A stretch of DNA of 64,000 nucleotides from Brachybacterium fresconis (GCF_017876515.1 NZ_JAGIOC010000001.1:1-64000); one strand, 5' to 3'. Numbered from the stretch's first letter, positions 31,942 to 42,834 are shown. Translations and numbers: made by a program. Notes: generated from the letters alone by a model not told the origin.

Positions 31942-31956
31942 GGTCCACCGTGGACC
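31942..31956. promoter_or_regulatory. Candidate GntR/FCD operator palindrome
   Basis: GGTCCAC-C-GTGGACC is a perfect 7-bp inverted repeat around one base. It lies between the divergent dehydrogenase (-) and SDR (+) genes and covers the expected -35 of the minus-strand promoter. Size and symmetry suit a dimeric FadR-type repressor. Confidence 0.6.
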
Positions 31957-32044
31957 GTCGAACCAGGAGGGTCGACCTGACCCGCCCCGTCTCTCGACCG
32001 GTCGAACCGCTCGTCCCTCCCTCCCTCGTGCACAGGAGCATCCC

Positions 32045-32833
32045 ATGGCGCTGACGCCCTACCCCGCCTCAGACTTCCCGGCCCAGCCCGCGGCCCTGAT
32101 CACCGGGGCCGCCTCCGAGCGCGGCATCGGCCGTGCCACCGCCCACCGCCTGGGCGCGGAGGGCTGGGCCGTGGCCGTGATCGACCTGGACGCCGCGGCC
32201 TCCTCGGCCGTCGCCGAGGAGGTCGCCCAGCAGCACGGGGTGCCGACCCTGGGTCTGGGCGTCGACATCTCCGACGAACAGCAGGTCATCGACGCCGTCG
32301 CCCGCGTGGACGCCGAGCTCCCGCAGCTCGTGGGCGTGGTCAACAATGCCGGTGTCTCCTCGCCGACCCCCTTCACCGAGGTCAGCACCGAGGAGTGGAA
32401 GCGGGTCTTCGACGTCAACGTCCACGGCACCTTCTTCGTCACCCGGGAGGCGGTGAGGATCTTCCGCCGCCACAGCCTGGGACGCATCGTGAATCTCTCC
32501 AGCGCCTCGGCCGAGCGCGGCGGCGGCGTCTACGGCCGCGCCGCCTACTCCGGGTCGAAGGCCGCCCTGCTGGGCCTGGCCAAGACCTGGGCGCGGGAGC
32601 TCGGCGAGTACGGCATCACCGCGAACTCCGTCGCCCCCGGGTCGATCGACACCGACATCATGGGCGGGAAGCTCAGCGACGAGCGCAAGGAGGTGCTGCT
32701 GCAGGAGCTCCCGGTGGGCCGGGTCGGCACCGTCGACGACGTCGCCGGGGCCGTCCATTACCTGCTGGGGCGCGACGGCGGTTACCTCACCGGCGTCACC
32801 CTCGACGTCAACGGCGGCTCCCACATCCACTGA
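32045..32833 (+). CDS. SDR-family oxidoreductase
   Basis: 262 aa classical short-chain dehydrogenase. The cofactor loop ALITGAASERGIGRA is near the N-terminus, with NNAG (VVNNAGVSS), catalytic Ser in NLSSASAERGG and YSGSK with Tyr/Lys. An acidic residue after strand 2 (IDLDAA) favours NAD. It ends with the usual LTGVTLDVNGGSHIH tail. AGGAG sits 6 nt before the ATG. It leads an apparent three-gene plus-strand unit with the KduD-like SDR and the aldolase, so it probably oxidises a sugar or sugar acid; the substrate is not deducible. Confidence 0.9.
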   Translation: MALTPYPASDFPAQPAALITGAASERGIGRATAHRLGAEGWAVAVIDLDAAASSAVAEEVAQQHGVPTLGLGVDISDEQQVIDAVARVDAELPQLVGVVNNAGVSSPTPFTEVSTEEWKRVFDVNVHGTFFVTREAVRIFRRHSLGRIVNLSSASAERGGGVYGRAAYSGSKAALLGLAKTWARELGEYGITANSVAPGSIDTDIMGGKLSDERKEVLLQELPVGRVGTVDDVAGAVHYLLGRDGGYLTGVTLDVNGGSHIH

Positions 32834-32846
32834 CCGATCTCGTCCA

Positions 32847-32888
32847 CCGACCGAGCCGGCGCGGGCGGAAGCTGTCCGCGCCGGTCGG
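32847..32888 (+). other. Intercistronic GC-rich hairpin
   Basis: The outer arms CCGACC and GGTCGG pair, and the inner GGCGCGG...CCGCGCC arms can also pair around small bulges. It sits between the two SDR genes and has no T-tract. It may stabilise or partly attenuate the transcript; this is an inference from symmetry only. Confidence 0.4.
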
Positions 32889-32905
32889 ATGATCCCAGGA
32901 GCGAC

Positions 32906-33646
32906 ATGCCCGCCAGCGGAACCTTCCACGTCGACCTGTCCGGCGCGACCGTCGTCGTCACCGGCTCCACCCGCGGCATCGGCCGCGCGATCACCGAGCG
33001 CCTGCTCGCCTCCGGCGCCCGGGTGATCGGGCTGCAGCGGGGGACCGAACCCGTCGGCCCCGGCCATCAGTGCGTCAGCGTCGACCTCGCCGACCCCGCC
33101 TCCCGCACCGATGCCATCGCCCAGGTGCTCGCCGAGCACGAGGTCGACCTGCTGGTCAACAACGCCGGCATCAACCTCCGCCACGAGTTCGAGCACTTCC
33201 CGCTCGAGGAGTTCTCCCAGGTCATGACCGTCAACCTGGACGCGGTCGTGCAGCTGATCCAGGAGTTCGGCCGTCCGATGCTCGCCCGCGGCCACGGACG
33301 CATCGTCTCGATCGCCTCGATGCTCTCCTACTTCGGCGGCGTGAACGCCTCGGCCTACGCCGCGTCCAAAGGCGCCGTCGCCCAGCTGACGAAGTCCGTC
33401 GCCAACGAGTGGGCCGGACGCGGAGTCGCCGTCAACGCCGTCGCCCCCGGCTACATCGCCACCGAGCTCAACGTGTCCCTGCGCGAGGACGAGATCCGCA
33501 ACGCCGAGATCGTCTCCCGGATCCCCGCCGGCCGCTGGGGCCGCGGCGAAGACATCGCCGGGACGGTGCTCTTCCTGGCCAGCGAGGGCGCCGACTACCT
33601 GCACGGGGCCGTGCTCCCGGTCGACGGCGGCTACCTCGGGCGCTGA
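32906..33646 (+). CDS. KduD-like SDR (2-deoxy-D-gluconate 3-dehydrogenase / DKI dehydrogenase type)
   Basis: 246 aa. It is a classical SDR with VVVTGSTRGIGRA, NNAGIN, the catalytic Ser in SIASMLSYFGG and YAASKGAVAQL. The run IPAGRWGRGEDIAG and the ending VDGGYLGR closely match E. coli KduD, which interconverts 2-keto-3-deoxygluconate and its 5-keto form. It is therefore likely to act on a keto-deoxy sugar acid. AGGAG is 7 nt before the ATG. It lies 72 bp after the other SDR and 41 bp before the KDPGal-type aldolase. Confidence 0.87.
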   Translation: MPASGTFHVDLSGATVVVTGSTRGIGRAITERLLASGARVIGLQRGTEPVGPGHQCVSVDLADPASRTDAIAQVLAEHEVDLLVNNAGINLRHEFEHFPLEEFSQVMTVNLDAVVQLIQEFGRPMLARGHGRIVSIASMLSYFGGVNASAYAASKGAVAQLTKSVANEWAGRGVAVNAVAPGYIATELNVSLREDEIRNAEIVSRIPAGRWGRGEDIAGTVLFLASEGADYLHGAVLPVDGGYLGR

Positions 33647-33687
33647 GCGGCGTGGCCGAGCACCCGCCATCGTGGAAGGATCCCCCC

Positions 33688-34320
33688 ATGACCACTGACG
33701 CACCGCTGCTCATCGCCATCCTGCGGGGGGTGACCCCTGCCGAGGCGCCCGCCATCGGCCAGGCCCTGCTGGAGGCCGGGGTCACCCGCTTCGAGGTGCC
33801 GCTGAACTCGCCGCGTCCCTTCGACTCGATCCGGGTCCTCACCGAGCTCTACGGAGACCGGGCGGAGATCGGGGCGGGCACGGTCGTCGATCCCGCCGAC
33901 GTGCCGCGCGTGGCCGAGGCCGGCGGCCGACTCGTCGTCGCCCCGAACACCGACCCGGAGGTGATCGCCGGCGCGCTCGAGCTCGGTCTCGTCCCGTACC
34001 CGGGCGTCGCGACCGCCACCGACGTCTTCGCGGCGCTGCGCGCCGGGGCCCGGCACCTGAAGATCTTCCCGGCCGACGCCCTCGGCACCGCCGTGCTGCG
34101 CGCCTGGGACGCCGTCGTGCCCGACGGGACGGCCTTCCTGCCCGTCGGCGGCATCAGCACCGACACCCTGCCGGGCTGGATCCGTGCGGGTGCCGCGGGA
34201 GCCGGCATCGGCTCGTTCCTCTACGCCCCCGGCCGCGACGCCGAGGAGGTGCGGGAGCTCGCCGCCGACCTCGTCCGCGCCGCCGCTGCCGCCCAGCAGC
34301 GCGAGGGCACGCAGAGATAG
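33688..34320 (+). CDS. 2-dehydro-3-deoxy-6-phosphogalactonate/gluconate aldolase (DgoA/Eda family)
   Basis: 210 aa class I aldolase (TIM barrel). It aligns with E. coli DgoA through IAILRGVTPAEA, FEVPLNSP (catalytic Glu), IGAGTVVDPADV, YPGVATATDVFAAL, the Schiff-base Lys in HLKIFPADALG, and AVGG-like PVGGIST. It cleaves a 2-keto-3-deoxy-6-phospho sugar acid to pyruvate and glyceraldehyde-3-phosphate. The ATG at 33688 is supported by GGAAGGA upstream. The required kinase and dehydratase are not in this window, so the pathway (galactonate, gluconate or another acid) is left open. Confidence 0.9.
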   Translation: MTTDAPLLIAILRGVTPAEAPAIGQALLEAGVTRFEVPLNSPRPFDSIRVLTELYGDRAEIGAGTVVDPADVPRVAEAGGRLVVAPNTDPEVIAGALELGLVPYPGVATATDVFAALRAGARHLKIFPADALGTAVLRAWDAVVPDGTAFLPVGGISTDTLPGWIRAGAAGAGIGSFLYAPGRDAEEVRELAADLVRAAAAAQQREGTQR

Positions 34321-34374
34321 GGCACCGAGCGACACCGCGGGGCACCGGCCGCTGCGCGGGCCGCGGGCCTCATC

Positions 34375-35349
34375 TCAGTCGGCGGCGCGGCCCAGCACCT
34401 CGGGGTTGAGGATGTTGCGCGGGGTGCGGCCGGCGAGGACCTCCACCACGTTCTCGATCACGCGACGCTTGAGCTCGGTCTCGGACTCCTCGCTGTACCA
34501 GGAGGCATGAGGGGTCAGGACAGCGGTCGGGCACTCGCGCAGCGGGCTGTCGACCGGCAGCGGTTCGGTCTCGAACACGTCCAGGCCCGCGCCGCCCAGA
34601 TGCCCTGACCGCAGCGCCTCCACCACGGCATCGGTGTCGACCACCCCGCCGCGGCTGGTGTTGACCAGCAGCGATCCCGGACGCATCCGGGCCAGGGTGG
34701 ACGTGGTGATCAGGTGACGGGTGTCCTCGGTGAGGGGGACATGGATGCTGAGCACGTCCGAGGTGGACAGGACCTCATCCCGGGTGCGCACGGCGATGCC
34801 GTCCTCGGTGGTGGTCCCGGGCTCCCGCATCGGGTCGCAGCCCTGGACGGAGAACCCCAGCGCCCGCGCCTTGCGGGCGGTCGCCGCGCCGATGCGCCCC
34901 AGCCCGACCACCCCGAAGGTGCGGGTGCTCAGCCGGTGCAGCGGCTTGACCGGGGCCAGCGAGTAGGTGCCCTCCCGCAGGTTCCGATCCAGCTCGACGA
35001 TCCCGCGGGACAGCGTCACCGCCAGCGCGACGGCGTGGTCGGAGACGTCGTCGGTGCCGTAGTCCGGCACATTTGACACCGCCACCCCGCGTGCCGTGGC
35101 GGCGGCGAGGTCGATGGTGTCGACCCCGACTCCGTAGCGGCCGATGGCCCGCACCGTCGGCAGGGCCTCGAGCACCCGGTCGGTGATCGGGGCGTACTGC
35201 ACCAGGAGGCCGTCGGCGCCCTGGGCGGAGGCGATCACCTCGTCCTCGGTGCGGGCCTGCTGCAGGACCAGCTGGACGCCGGCGGCCTCGGCGACCGCCT
35301 CCTCCTCGGTGGTCCGATCCTGGTCCAGGTCGGTGATGACGATCTTCAT
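34375..35349 (-). CDS. D-isomer-specific 2-hydroxyacid dehydrogenase (CtBP-like)
   Basis: 324 aa. It has the NAD-binding GVVGLGRIGAAT, then catalytic Arg in VNTSRGGVVDT, Glu in LDVFETEPL and His in LTPHASWY, all standard. The overall pattern (RYGVGVDTIDLAAAT, the SWYSEESETELKRR ending) resembles the C-terminal-binding-protein-like branch more than 3-phosphoglycerate dehydrogenase with an ACT domain, and there is no ACT domain. It reduces a 2-keto acid or oxidises a D-2-hydroxyacid. It is convergent with the aldolase gene and probably belongs to the same sugar-acid cluster. Confidence 0.88.
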   Translation of the reverse strand: MKIVITDLDQDRTTEEEAVAEAAGVQLVLQQARTEDEVIASAQGADGLLVQYAPITDRVLEALPTVRAIGRYGVGVDTIDLAAATARGVAVSNVPDYGTDDVSDHAVALAVTLSRGIVELDRNLREGTYSLAPVKPLHRLSTRTFGVVGLGRIGAATARKARALGFSVQGCDPMREPGTTTEDGIAVRTRDEVLSTSDVLSIHVPLTEDTRHLITTSTLARMRPGSLLVNTSRGGVVDTDAVVEALRSGHLGGAGLDVFETEPLPVDSPLRECPTAVLTPHASWYSEESETELKRRVIENVVEVLAGRTPRNILNPEVLGRAAD

Positions 35350-35434
35350 GGAGTCCTCTCCTCGGGGTGGGACGGGGCGCCGCGTCGCCGTGGGGCGGGC
35401 CTCGGAGCTGCGCGGTCGACGTCGAGCGCGGACC

Positions 35435-37225
35435 TCATTCTCCGTCGAGCCGGAGGATCGCCGCGGCGGCGTCGGCCATCCGGACGGTTCCGTCGGGTCC
35501 CTGGCGGACCGGTCCGAAGGCGGCGAGGACCTCCCGGGCGCGCGGTGCACGGGGGAGGGGGCCGGGGCCGCGATGGGCGAGCACGGCGAGGTCGCCGCGT
35601 CGCAGCAGCACGGACCCCTCGGCGAGGATCTCGACGCGGACGGCGCGCAGATCGCCGTCGGCCAGCGCGGGGTGCTCGCGCCGCAGCGCGATCAGGGTGC
35701 GGTACCACCGGAGCATCCGGGCATGGTCGTCCTCGCTGCGCTCCGCCCACGGCAGGATCGAGGCGCTGAAGGTCGACCGGGCCTGGGGATCGGGCACCGC
35801 CTCCGCCCACCCCATCTCGGCGAACTCCGCGACCCGGCCCGCGGTGACCAGCTCCCCGAGCTCCGCGTCATGGTCGGTGAAGAAGGCGAACGGCGCGGAG
35901 GTCGCCCATTCCTCGCCCTGGAACAGCATCGGCGTGCCCGGCCCCAGCAGGATCAGGGCGCACGCCGCGGCGTGCTGGGCGGGGGAGAGCCCGTGGTGGA
36001 TGCGATCGCCGGCGGCCCGGTTGCCCACCTGGTCGTGATCCTGCAGGAAGGTGACGAAGCTGTGGCCGTCGTAGTGCTCGCTGCCGGGATCGACCGGGGC
36101 TCCCCAGACGCTGCCGCGGAAGCTCGAATACGTCCCGGCGTGCCAGAAGATCCGCGTCAGCACCGTGGACAGCGTCTCGGCGGAGCCGAAGTCCGCGTAA
36201 TACCCGGCGCGCTCGCCGGTGATCCAGGCATGCACCCCGTGATGGACGTCGTCGGCCCACTGCAGGTCCATCCCGAGCCCGCCGGCGGCGGTGGGCGTGA
36301 CGGTGGCCGGGTCGTTGCGGTCGGACTCGGCGATCAGGGTCAGCGGCCTGCCGGTCTCGACCTCCCAGGCGGAGACCGCCTCGGCGAGCTCGGCCAGGAA
36401 GTGCTGCTCGGAGTCGTCGTGCAGCTCATGGACCGCGTCCAGCCGCAGTCCGTCCAGTCCGACGTCGACCAGCCACTGCCGGGCGCTGCCCAGCAGGAAG
36501 TCGCGCACCGGGCGAGAGGCGGGCTGATCGAGGTTCACGGCCTCGCCCCAGGGGGTCTCGTGCCGGTCGGTGAAGTACGGGCCGAACCTGCCCAGATAGT
36601 TCCCGGCGGGTCCGAGATGGTTGTGGACCACATCGAGCACCACGGCGAGGCCGCGCCGGTGGGCGGCCGCGACGAACCGTGCCAGTGCCGCCGGCCCGCC
36701 ATAGGCCTCGTGCGCGGCGTACAGCCCGACGCCCTCGTAGCCCCAGCCGCGATCACCGGGGAAGGTGGCGATCGGCATCAGCTCCACGGCGTCCACGCCC
36801 AGGTCCACGAGGTCGTCGAGACGTTCGATGGCCGAGTCGAAGGTGCCGCCGCGCCCGTCGGAGCCGGCGGTGAAGGTGCCCACGTGCAGCTCGTACAGGA
36901 CCTGTCCGCGCAGGTCCCGGCCCGCCCACGCGGTCTCCTCCCGCAGCGCGCGGGGATCGACGACGGCGGACTCGCCGTGGACGCCGTCGATCTGGCGCAG
37001 CGAGCGAGGATCGGGCAGCCACGTCGGATCCTCGTCGAGACGGAAGCTGTAACGCGCGCCGGGGACCGCCGTCACCCCGTCCAGGGTGAACCAGCCGCCC
37101 TCACCGCGCTGCATCGCCCGGGCGACCCCGTCCACGCGCACGGCCACGGCACCGGCCTGCGGGGCCCACACCTCATACCGGTCGTAGCTGCGCGGGGCGA
37201 CCGGACCCGGGCTCGGGGTGCTCAT
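35435..37225 (-). CDS. treZ: Malto-oligosyltrehalose trehalohydrolase
   Basis: 596 aa GH13 enzyme that releases trehalose from maltooligosyl-trehalose. An N-terminal CBM48-like beta domain (YEVWAPQAGAVAVRVDG) precedes the barrel. Catalytic blocks are DVVHNHLG, the nucleophile Asp in GLRLDAVHEL, the acid Glu in LIAESDRND and the third acid in LQDHDQVGNR. It overlaps treY by ATGA and is the last gene of the treX-treY-treZ operon. Much longer upstream frames are shadows of treY. Confidence 0.95.
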   Translation of the reverse strand: MSTPSPGPVAPRSYDRYEVWAPQAGAVAVRVDGVARAMQRGEGGWFTLDGVTAVPGARYSFRLDEDPTWLPDPRSLRQIDGVHGESAVVDPRALREETAWAGRDLRGQVLYELHVGTFTAGSDGRGGTFDSAIERLDDLVDLGVDAVELMPIATFPGDRGWGYEGVGLYAAHEAYGGPAALARFVAAAHRRGLAVVLDVVHNHLGPAGNYLGRFGPYFTDRHETPWGEAVNLDQPASRPVRDFLLGSARQWLVDVGLDGLRLDAVHELHDDSEQHFLAELAEAVSAWEVETGRPLTLIAESDRNDPATVTPTAAGGLGMDLQWADDVHHGVHAWITGERAGYYADFGSAETLSTVLTRIFWHAGTYSSFRGSVWGAPVDPGSEHYDGHSFVTFLQDHDQVGNRAAGDRIHHGLSPAQHAAACALILLGPGTPMLFQGEEWATSAPFAFFTDHDAELGELVTAGRVAEFAEMGWAEAVPDPQARSTFSASILPWAERSEDDHARMLRWYRTLIALRREHPALADGDLRAVRVEILAEGSVLLRRGDLAVLAHRGPGPLPRAPRAREVLAAFGPVRQGPDGTVRMADAAAAILRLDGE

Positions 37226-39780
37226 CGCCGGTCCACCGTCTCCTCGGCGATGCGGTCCTCCGTCCGCTCGGCGGCGTCGCCGCAGCGCAGCAGCAGGGCG
37301 ACCGGCCAGGAGGACAGCAGGTCCTCCAGGGGCACCATCCCGCCGTCGACCTCCGCCCCGCTGAGGACGTCCCTCCAACGGCCCTCGGGCAGGGCCAGAT
37401 GGGAATCGCCCCAGCCGCCGCGCTGCGCGAGCCCCTGGGCGAGCCGGGTGGCGACGGTGGCCACCTCGATCGGGCCGTCGTCCACTCCGCGCCCGAAGGC
37501 GACCGCGTGCGAGGTGGTGGTCGGCAGCGGCCGATAGGCGGCCGCCCGGCCGCGGAACAGCTCCGGCCGCCGCCGGCGCAGGACGAGGGCGCGGTGGGTC
37601 AGCCACAGCTTCTCGTCCCCGACCCCCTCGGGGCCGGCCCCGTCGATCATCCGGGCCAGCCGCTCGGCCTGGGCGGCGTGGTCGACCTCGCGGCGGTTGT
37701 CGGGGTCCACCAGCGACAGATCCACGGTCTCGTTGCCCTGGTAGACGTCCGGGACCCCGGGCATCGTCAGCTGGATCAGCTTCTGGCCGAGGATCGCGGC
37801 GCGCTGTGCCGACAGGGTGCGCCGGGTCCACTCCGTGAGCAGACGATCCACTTCAGGGGAGGCGAGGGCCGCCCGGGACAGCTCCAGCACCTGCTGCTCG
37901 TACTCGACGTCCTGGTCGGTCCAGGTGGTGTGGATCTTCGCCTCCCGCATCGCCTTGAGCAGATATCCCTCCAGACGTTCGGCGGTGATCCGTGCGGCTG
38001 CGGCGCCGGGCAGGTCCCAGCAGGCCACGAGGGTCTGCCACAGCAGCAGCTCGATCGCACCGTCGACCCGATCGCCGTGGGCGTCGGCGGTGGCGCGGTC
38101 CAGGTCCTGGACCGTCAGCGCCCACTCCAGCGGCTGCTCGGTGAGCACCGCGAGGCGCGCCCGCACGTCCTCGCTGCGCTTGGTGTCGTGGGTGGACAGC
38201 GTCGTCATCGCATCGGGGCGGGTGCGCACCCTGTCCAGAGCGTGATCATGGAGATCGTCGGGCTCCACCCCGATCCGCTCCGGATCCGCGCCGACCTCGT
38301 TGACGGCCACGAACCGGGTGTAGCGGTAGAACGCGGTGTCCTCCAGCCCCTTGGCATGCACCGGCCCGCAGGTCTGGGCGAAGCGCACGATCACCTCGGC
38401 GCGCTGGGTGCTGGCGGTGCGGCCCGCGCTGCCCACCTCGTCACCGCACACCAGGGCGACGACGGTCTCCAGCGCCGTGGCCAGGTCCTCGTCGTCGCCG
38501 AGCACGGTCTGCGCCCGGGCGGCGGCGTGCTCGATGACGGCGCGCTCGCCGCCGGGGGCGGGTTCGCCGGGCACGATGTAGGCGCGGTAGCGGTCCATGG
38601 AGCCCAGCAGGGCCCGCACCGCCTGCTGGATGTTGCGCCGGGTGGTGTCCCGCAGCCGGATGTCCTCCTGGCAGATGTGGTGGATCAGCTCGGTGAGGCG
38701 TTCGAGCTCGGCCCACAGACTGGTGGAGATGATCTGCTCGGTGGACTCCGCGGCGACCTCGGAGAAGGGTCGCAGGTCACCGGTGCGGCGCTGCCACAGG
38801 TGCGTCAGTCCCAGAGCGCCGTGCGGGTCCTGGAACAGCCCGCCGACCCGCCACATGGCGTCGTACCCGGTGGTGCCGGCGCACGGGAAATCTCCCGGCA
38901 GCTGCTCGTCCCCCTCCAGGATCTTCTCCACCACGGTCCAGGAGCCCCCGGTGGCCCGCTCCAGATCCCGCAGATAGCCCCGCGGATCGGCGAGGCCGTC
39001 CGGGTGGTCGATGCGGTAGCCGTCGATCACGCCCTCTCCCTGCAGCTCCAGCAGCGTCGCGTGGGTCGCCTCGAACACCTCCGGCAGCTCCACCCGGACC
39101 GCCGCCAGGGTGTCCACGTCGAAGAACCGCCGGTAGTTCAGCTCGTCGTCGGCGACCTTCCAGTAGGCCAGGCGGTACCACTGGCGGTCCAGCAGGTCCG
39201 CCAGCCCCAGGTGCTCGGTGCCGGCGGCCACCGGCAGCACGTGCTCGTAGTACCGCACCACCGTCTCGGTCGCCGTGGTGCCGTCGGCCTGCGGGACCTC
39301 GGCGCTGCCGACGGTGATCTCCTCGTCGGCCAGGACCGCTCCGATCGGCCGACCCAGCACCGGGACCAGGATGGAGCGCTCCGCCGAGGTGTCGGTGTCG
39401 AACCACTCCGCGAAGGGGGAGTCGGGCCCATCGCGCAGCACCGACCACAGCGCACGGTTGTGCCAGATCGGGGTGGGGATCGCCATGTGGTTGGGCACCA
39501 CGTCGACGATCAGCCCCATGTCGTGGGCGTGGGCGGCCGCGGCGAGGCGCCGCAGCGCCCCCTCGCCACCGATCTCCGCGCCGATCCGCGTGTGGTCGAC
39601 CACGTCGTAGCCATGGGTGGAGCCCGGTGCGGCCTGCAGCACGGGGGAGCAGAACACGTGTCCCACCCCGAGCCGGGAGAGATAGGGGACCAGGGCGGCG
39701 GCGTCATCGGCCGTGAAGCCCTCGTGCAGCTGCAGGCGATAGGTCGAGGCGGGGACGACTGCGCTGATACCGGTGCTCAC
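37222..39780 (-). CDS. treY: Malto-oligosyltrehalose synthase
   Basis: 852 aa GH13 enzyme that converts the reducing-end linkage of maltodextrins to trehalose. It starts STYRLQLHEGFTADDAA, diagnostic for TreY. It has VVPNHMA, the nucleophile Asp in GYRIDHPDGLADP, the acid Glu in VVEKILEGDEQLP and the late LSTHDTKRSEDVRARL block. The GTG at 39780 is chosen because AAGGAG lies 6 nt upstream; a further upstream start would add Pro/Arg-rich residues. It lies 40 bp after glgX and overlaps treZ. Confidence 0.96.
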   Translation of the reverse strand: MSTGISAVVPASTYRLQLHEGFTADDAAALVPYLSRLGVGHVFCSPVLQAAPGSTHGYDVVDHTRIGAEIGGEGALRRLAAAAHAHDMGLIVDVVPNHMAIPTPIWHNRALWSVLRDGPDSPFAEWFDTDTSAERSILVPVLGRPIGAVLADEEITVGSAEVPQADGTTATETVVRYYEHVLPVAAGTEHLGLADLLDRQWYRLAYWKVADDELNYRRFFDVDTLAAVRVELPEVFEATHATLLELQGEGVIDGYRIDHPDGLADPRGYLRDLERATGGSWTVVEKILEGDEQLPGDFPCAGTTGYDAMWRVGGLFQDPHGALGLTHLWQRRTGDLRPFSEVAAESTEQIISTSLWAELERLTELIHHICQEDIRLRDTTRRNIQQAVRALLGSMDRYRAYIVPGEPAPGGERAVIEHAAARAQTVLGDDEDLATALETVVALVCGDEVGSAGRTASTQRAEVIVRFAQTCGPVHAKGLEDTAFYRYTRFVAVNEVGADPERIGVEPDDLHDHALDRVRTRPDAMTTLSTHDTKRSEDVRARLAVLTEQPLEWALTVQDLDRATADAHGDRVDGAIELLLWQTLVACWDLPGAAAARITAERLEGYLLKAMREAKIHTTWTDQDVEYEQQVLELSRAALASPEVDRLLTEWTRRTLSAQRAAILGQKLIQLTMPGVPDVYQGNETVDLSLVDPDNRREVDHAAQAERLARMIDGAGPEGVGDEKLWLTHRALVLRRRRPELFRGRAAAYRPLPTTTSHAVAFGRGVDDGPIEVATVATRLAQGLAQRGGWGDSHLALPEGRWRDVLSGAEVDGGMVPLEDLLSSWPVALLLRCGDAAERTEDRIAEETVDRR

Positions 39781-39820
39781 GATGGTCTCCTTCTCCCGGG
39801 CGTGGGCCCGGACGGGTGGG

Positions 39821-41986
<2,166 letters not shown>

Positions 41987-41992
41987 GGGCTC

Positions 41993-41998
41993 AGGGTA
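41993..41998 (-). promoter_or_regulatory. Candidate -10 box for glgX-treY-treZ
   Basis: On the minus strand TACCCT is followed by six bases and then the glgX ATG. This fits a leaderless transcript of the trehalose operon. No clear -35 was seen. Confidence 0.45.
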
Positions 41999-42143
41999 GC
42001 GGCACCAGGTCCGGAACTTCCCGGGTGCGCGGCTGCCGGCGCCGTGGAGGCCGGTTCGTGACCGGACGGTCGGAGCGGGGCTCCCGTGCTCCGGCCGGGG
42101 AACGACGACGCGTCCGGGAACGACGCGGAGCCCGGGAACGACG

Positions 42144-42169
42144 AAGGCCCCGGCATCTGCCGGGGCCTT
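42144..42169 (-). terminator. Hairpin terminator of the minus-strand tRNA pair
   Basis: A perfect 11-bp stem pairs 42144-42154 with 42159-42169 around the loop ATCT. It lies just downstream of tRNA-Val on the minus strand. There is no T-tract, as is common in high-GC genomes. A related hairpin (43151-43180) ends the plus-strand array. Confidence 0.75.
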
Positions 42170-42172
42170 CCG

Positions 42173-42247
42173 TGGTGGGCGATACTGGGTTCGAACCAGT
42201 GACCTCTTCCGTGTCAGGGAAGCGCGCTACCGCTGCGCCAATCGCCC
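42173..42247 (-). tRNA. tRNA-Val(GAC), CCA encoded
   Basis: Full cloverleaf: acceptor GGGCGAT with ATCGCCC, discriminator A and genomically encoded CCA. The anticodon loop CTGACAC gives GAC. The 72-nt body is identical to the copy at 43071-43142 on the other strand. Confidence 0.96.
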
Positions 42248-42277
42248 GATGCGTCCGAGGACGCGGGGGAGGGACGG

Positions 42278-42350
42278 AGCGGACGACCGGATTCGAACCG
42301 GCGACCCTCACCTTGGCAAGGTGATGCTCTACCAACTGAGCTACGTCCGC
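42278..42350 (-). tRNA. tRNA-Gly(GCC)
   Basis: 73 nt. The acceptor GCGGACG pairs with CGTCCGC and the discriminator is T. Anticodon loop TTGCCAA gives GCC. CCA is not encoded. It differs from the plus-strand copy (42835-42907) at one D-loop base. Confidence 0.96.
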
Positions 42351-42375
42351 GCATCGGCCGGGCCGACGAAGGAAT

Positions 42376-42404
42376 ACTCTAGGCGGGCCATGGCGTCGGC
42401 GCAA
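42376..42404 (-). promoter_or_regulatory. Promoter of the minus-strand tRNA-Gly/tRNA-Val pair
   Basis: Read on the minus strand: -35 TTGCGC (42404-42399), a 17-nt spacer, and -10 TAGAGT (42381-42376), about 25 nt upstream of tRNA-Gly. This is the best-formed promoter in the window. Confidence 0.75.
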
Positions 42405-42736
42405 ATACGGGTGGCCAGCAGTGTCGGAGGTCACGCGGGGTTTGCGCCGCCGTGACGAGGTGGACCCGGGGCGCGAGCCGCCGGTCGCGATCGCGGCGGA
42501 AGGGCGTCGCCGACGCGGGGGAGGGGCCGCTGCTCGACGGCGTCCGCACCGACTGCTCGACGGCGTCCGCACCGACTCGGCGGTCGGCCGGGAACATGGT
42601 CGGCGACCGGTCGGGGAGAGCACTCGGGACGATGTAGGTCACACCGGAAGTGGTCATGAGACCCGGAGGACCTCGTGTAAGCTTCTTCGAGTCCGCTCCG
42701 GAGGGCGTCAGCGCAGCTCCGGAGGTCGACCATGAC
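42405..42736. other. Divergent spacer between the two tRNA units
   Basis: I see no supported gene. Small open frames cross it but show no start signal or family resemblance. It holds a perfect 23-bp tandem duplication (42530-42575) and a weak candidate -10 (TAAGCT, 42678-42683) for the plus-strand tRNA array, with no good -35. Confidence 0.5.
42530..42575. repeat. Perfect 23-bp tandem duplication
   Basis: Copies at 42530-42552 and 42553-42575 are identical and begin CTGCTCGACGG. They lie in the non-coding spacer between the divergent tRNA units. Confidence 0.95.
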
Positions 42737-42808
42737 GGGCGATTGGCGCAGTGGTAGCGCGCTTCCTTCACACGGAAGAGGTCACTGGTTCGAACCCAGT
42801 ATCGCCCA
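42737..42808 (+). tRNA. tRNA-Val(CAC)
   Basis: 72 nt. It shares acceptor and T arms with tRNA-Val(GAC), but the anticodon loop is TTCACAC, giving CAC. Discriminator A; CCA is not encoded. First gene of the plus-strand array. Confidence 0.96.
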
Positions 42809-42834
42809 CGACGGGATCCTCGGATCCGCGTCAC

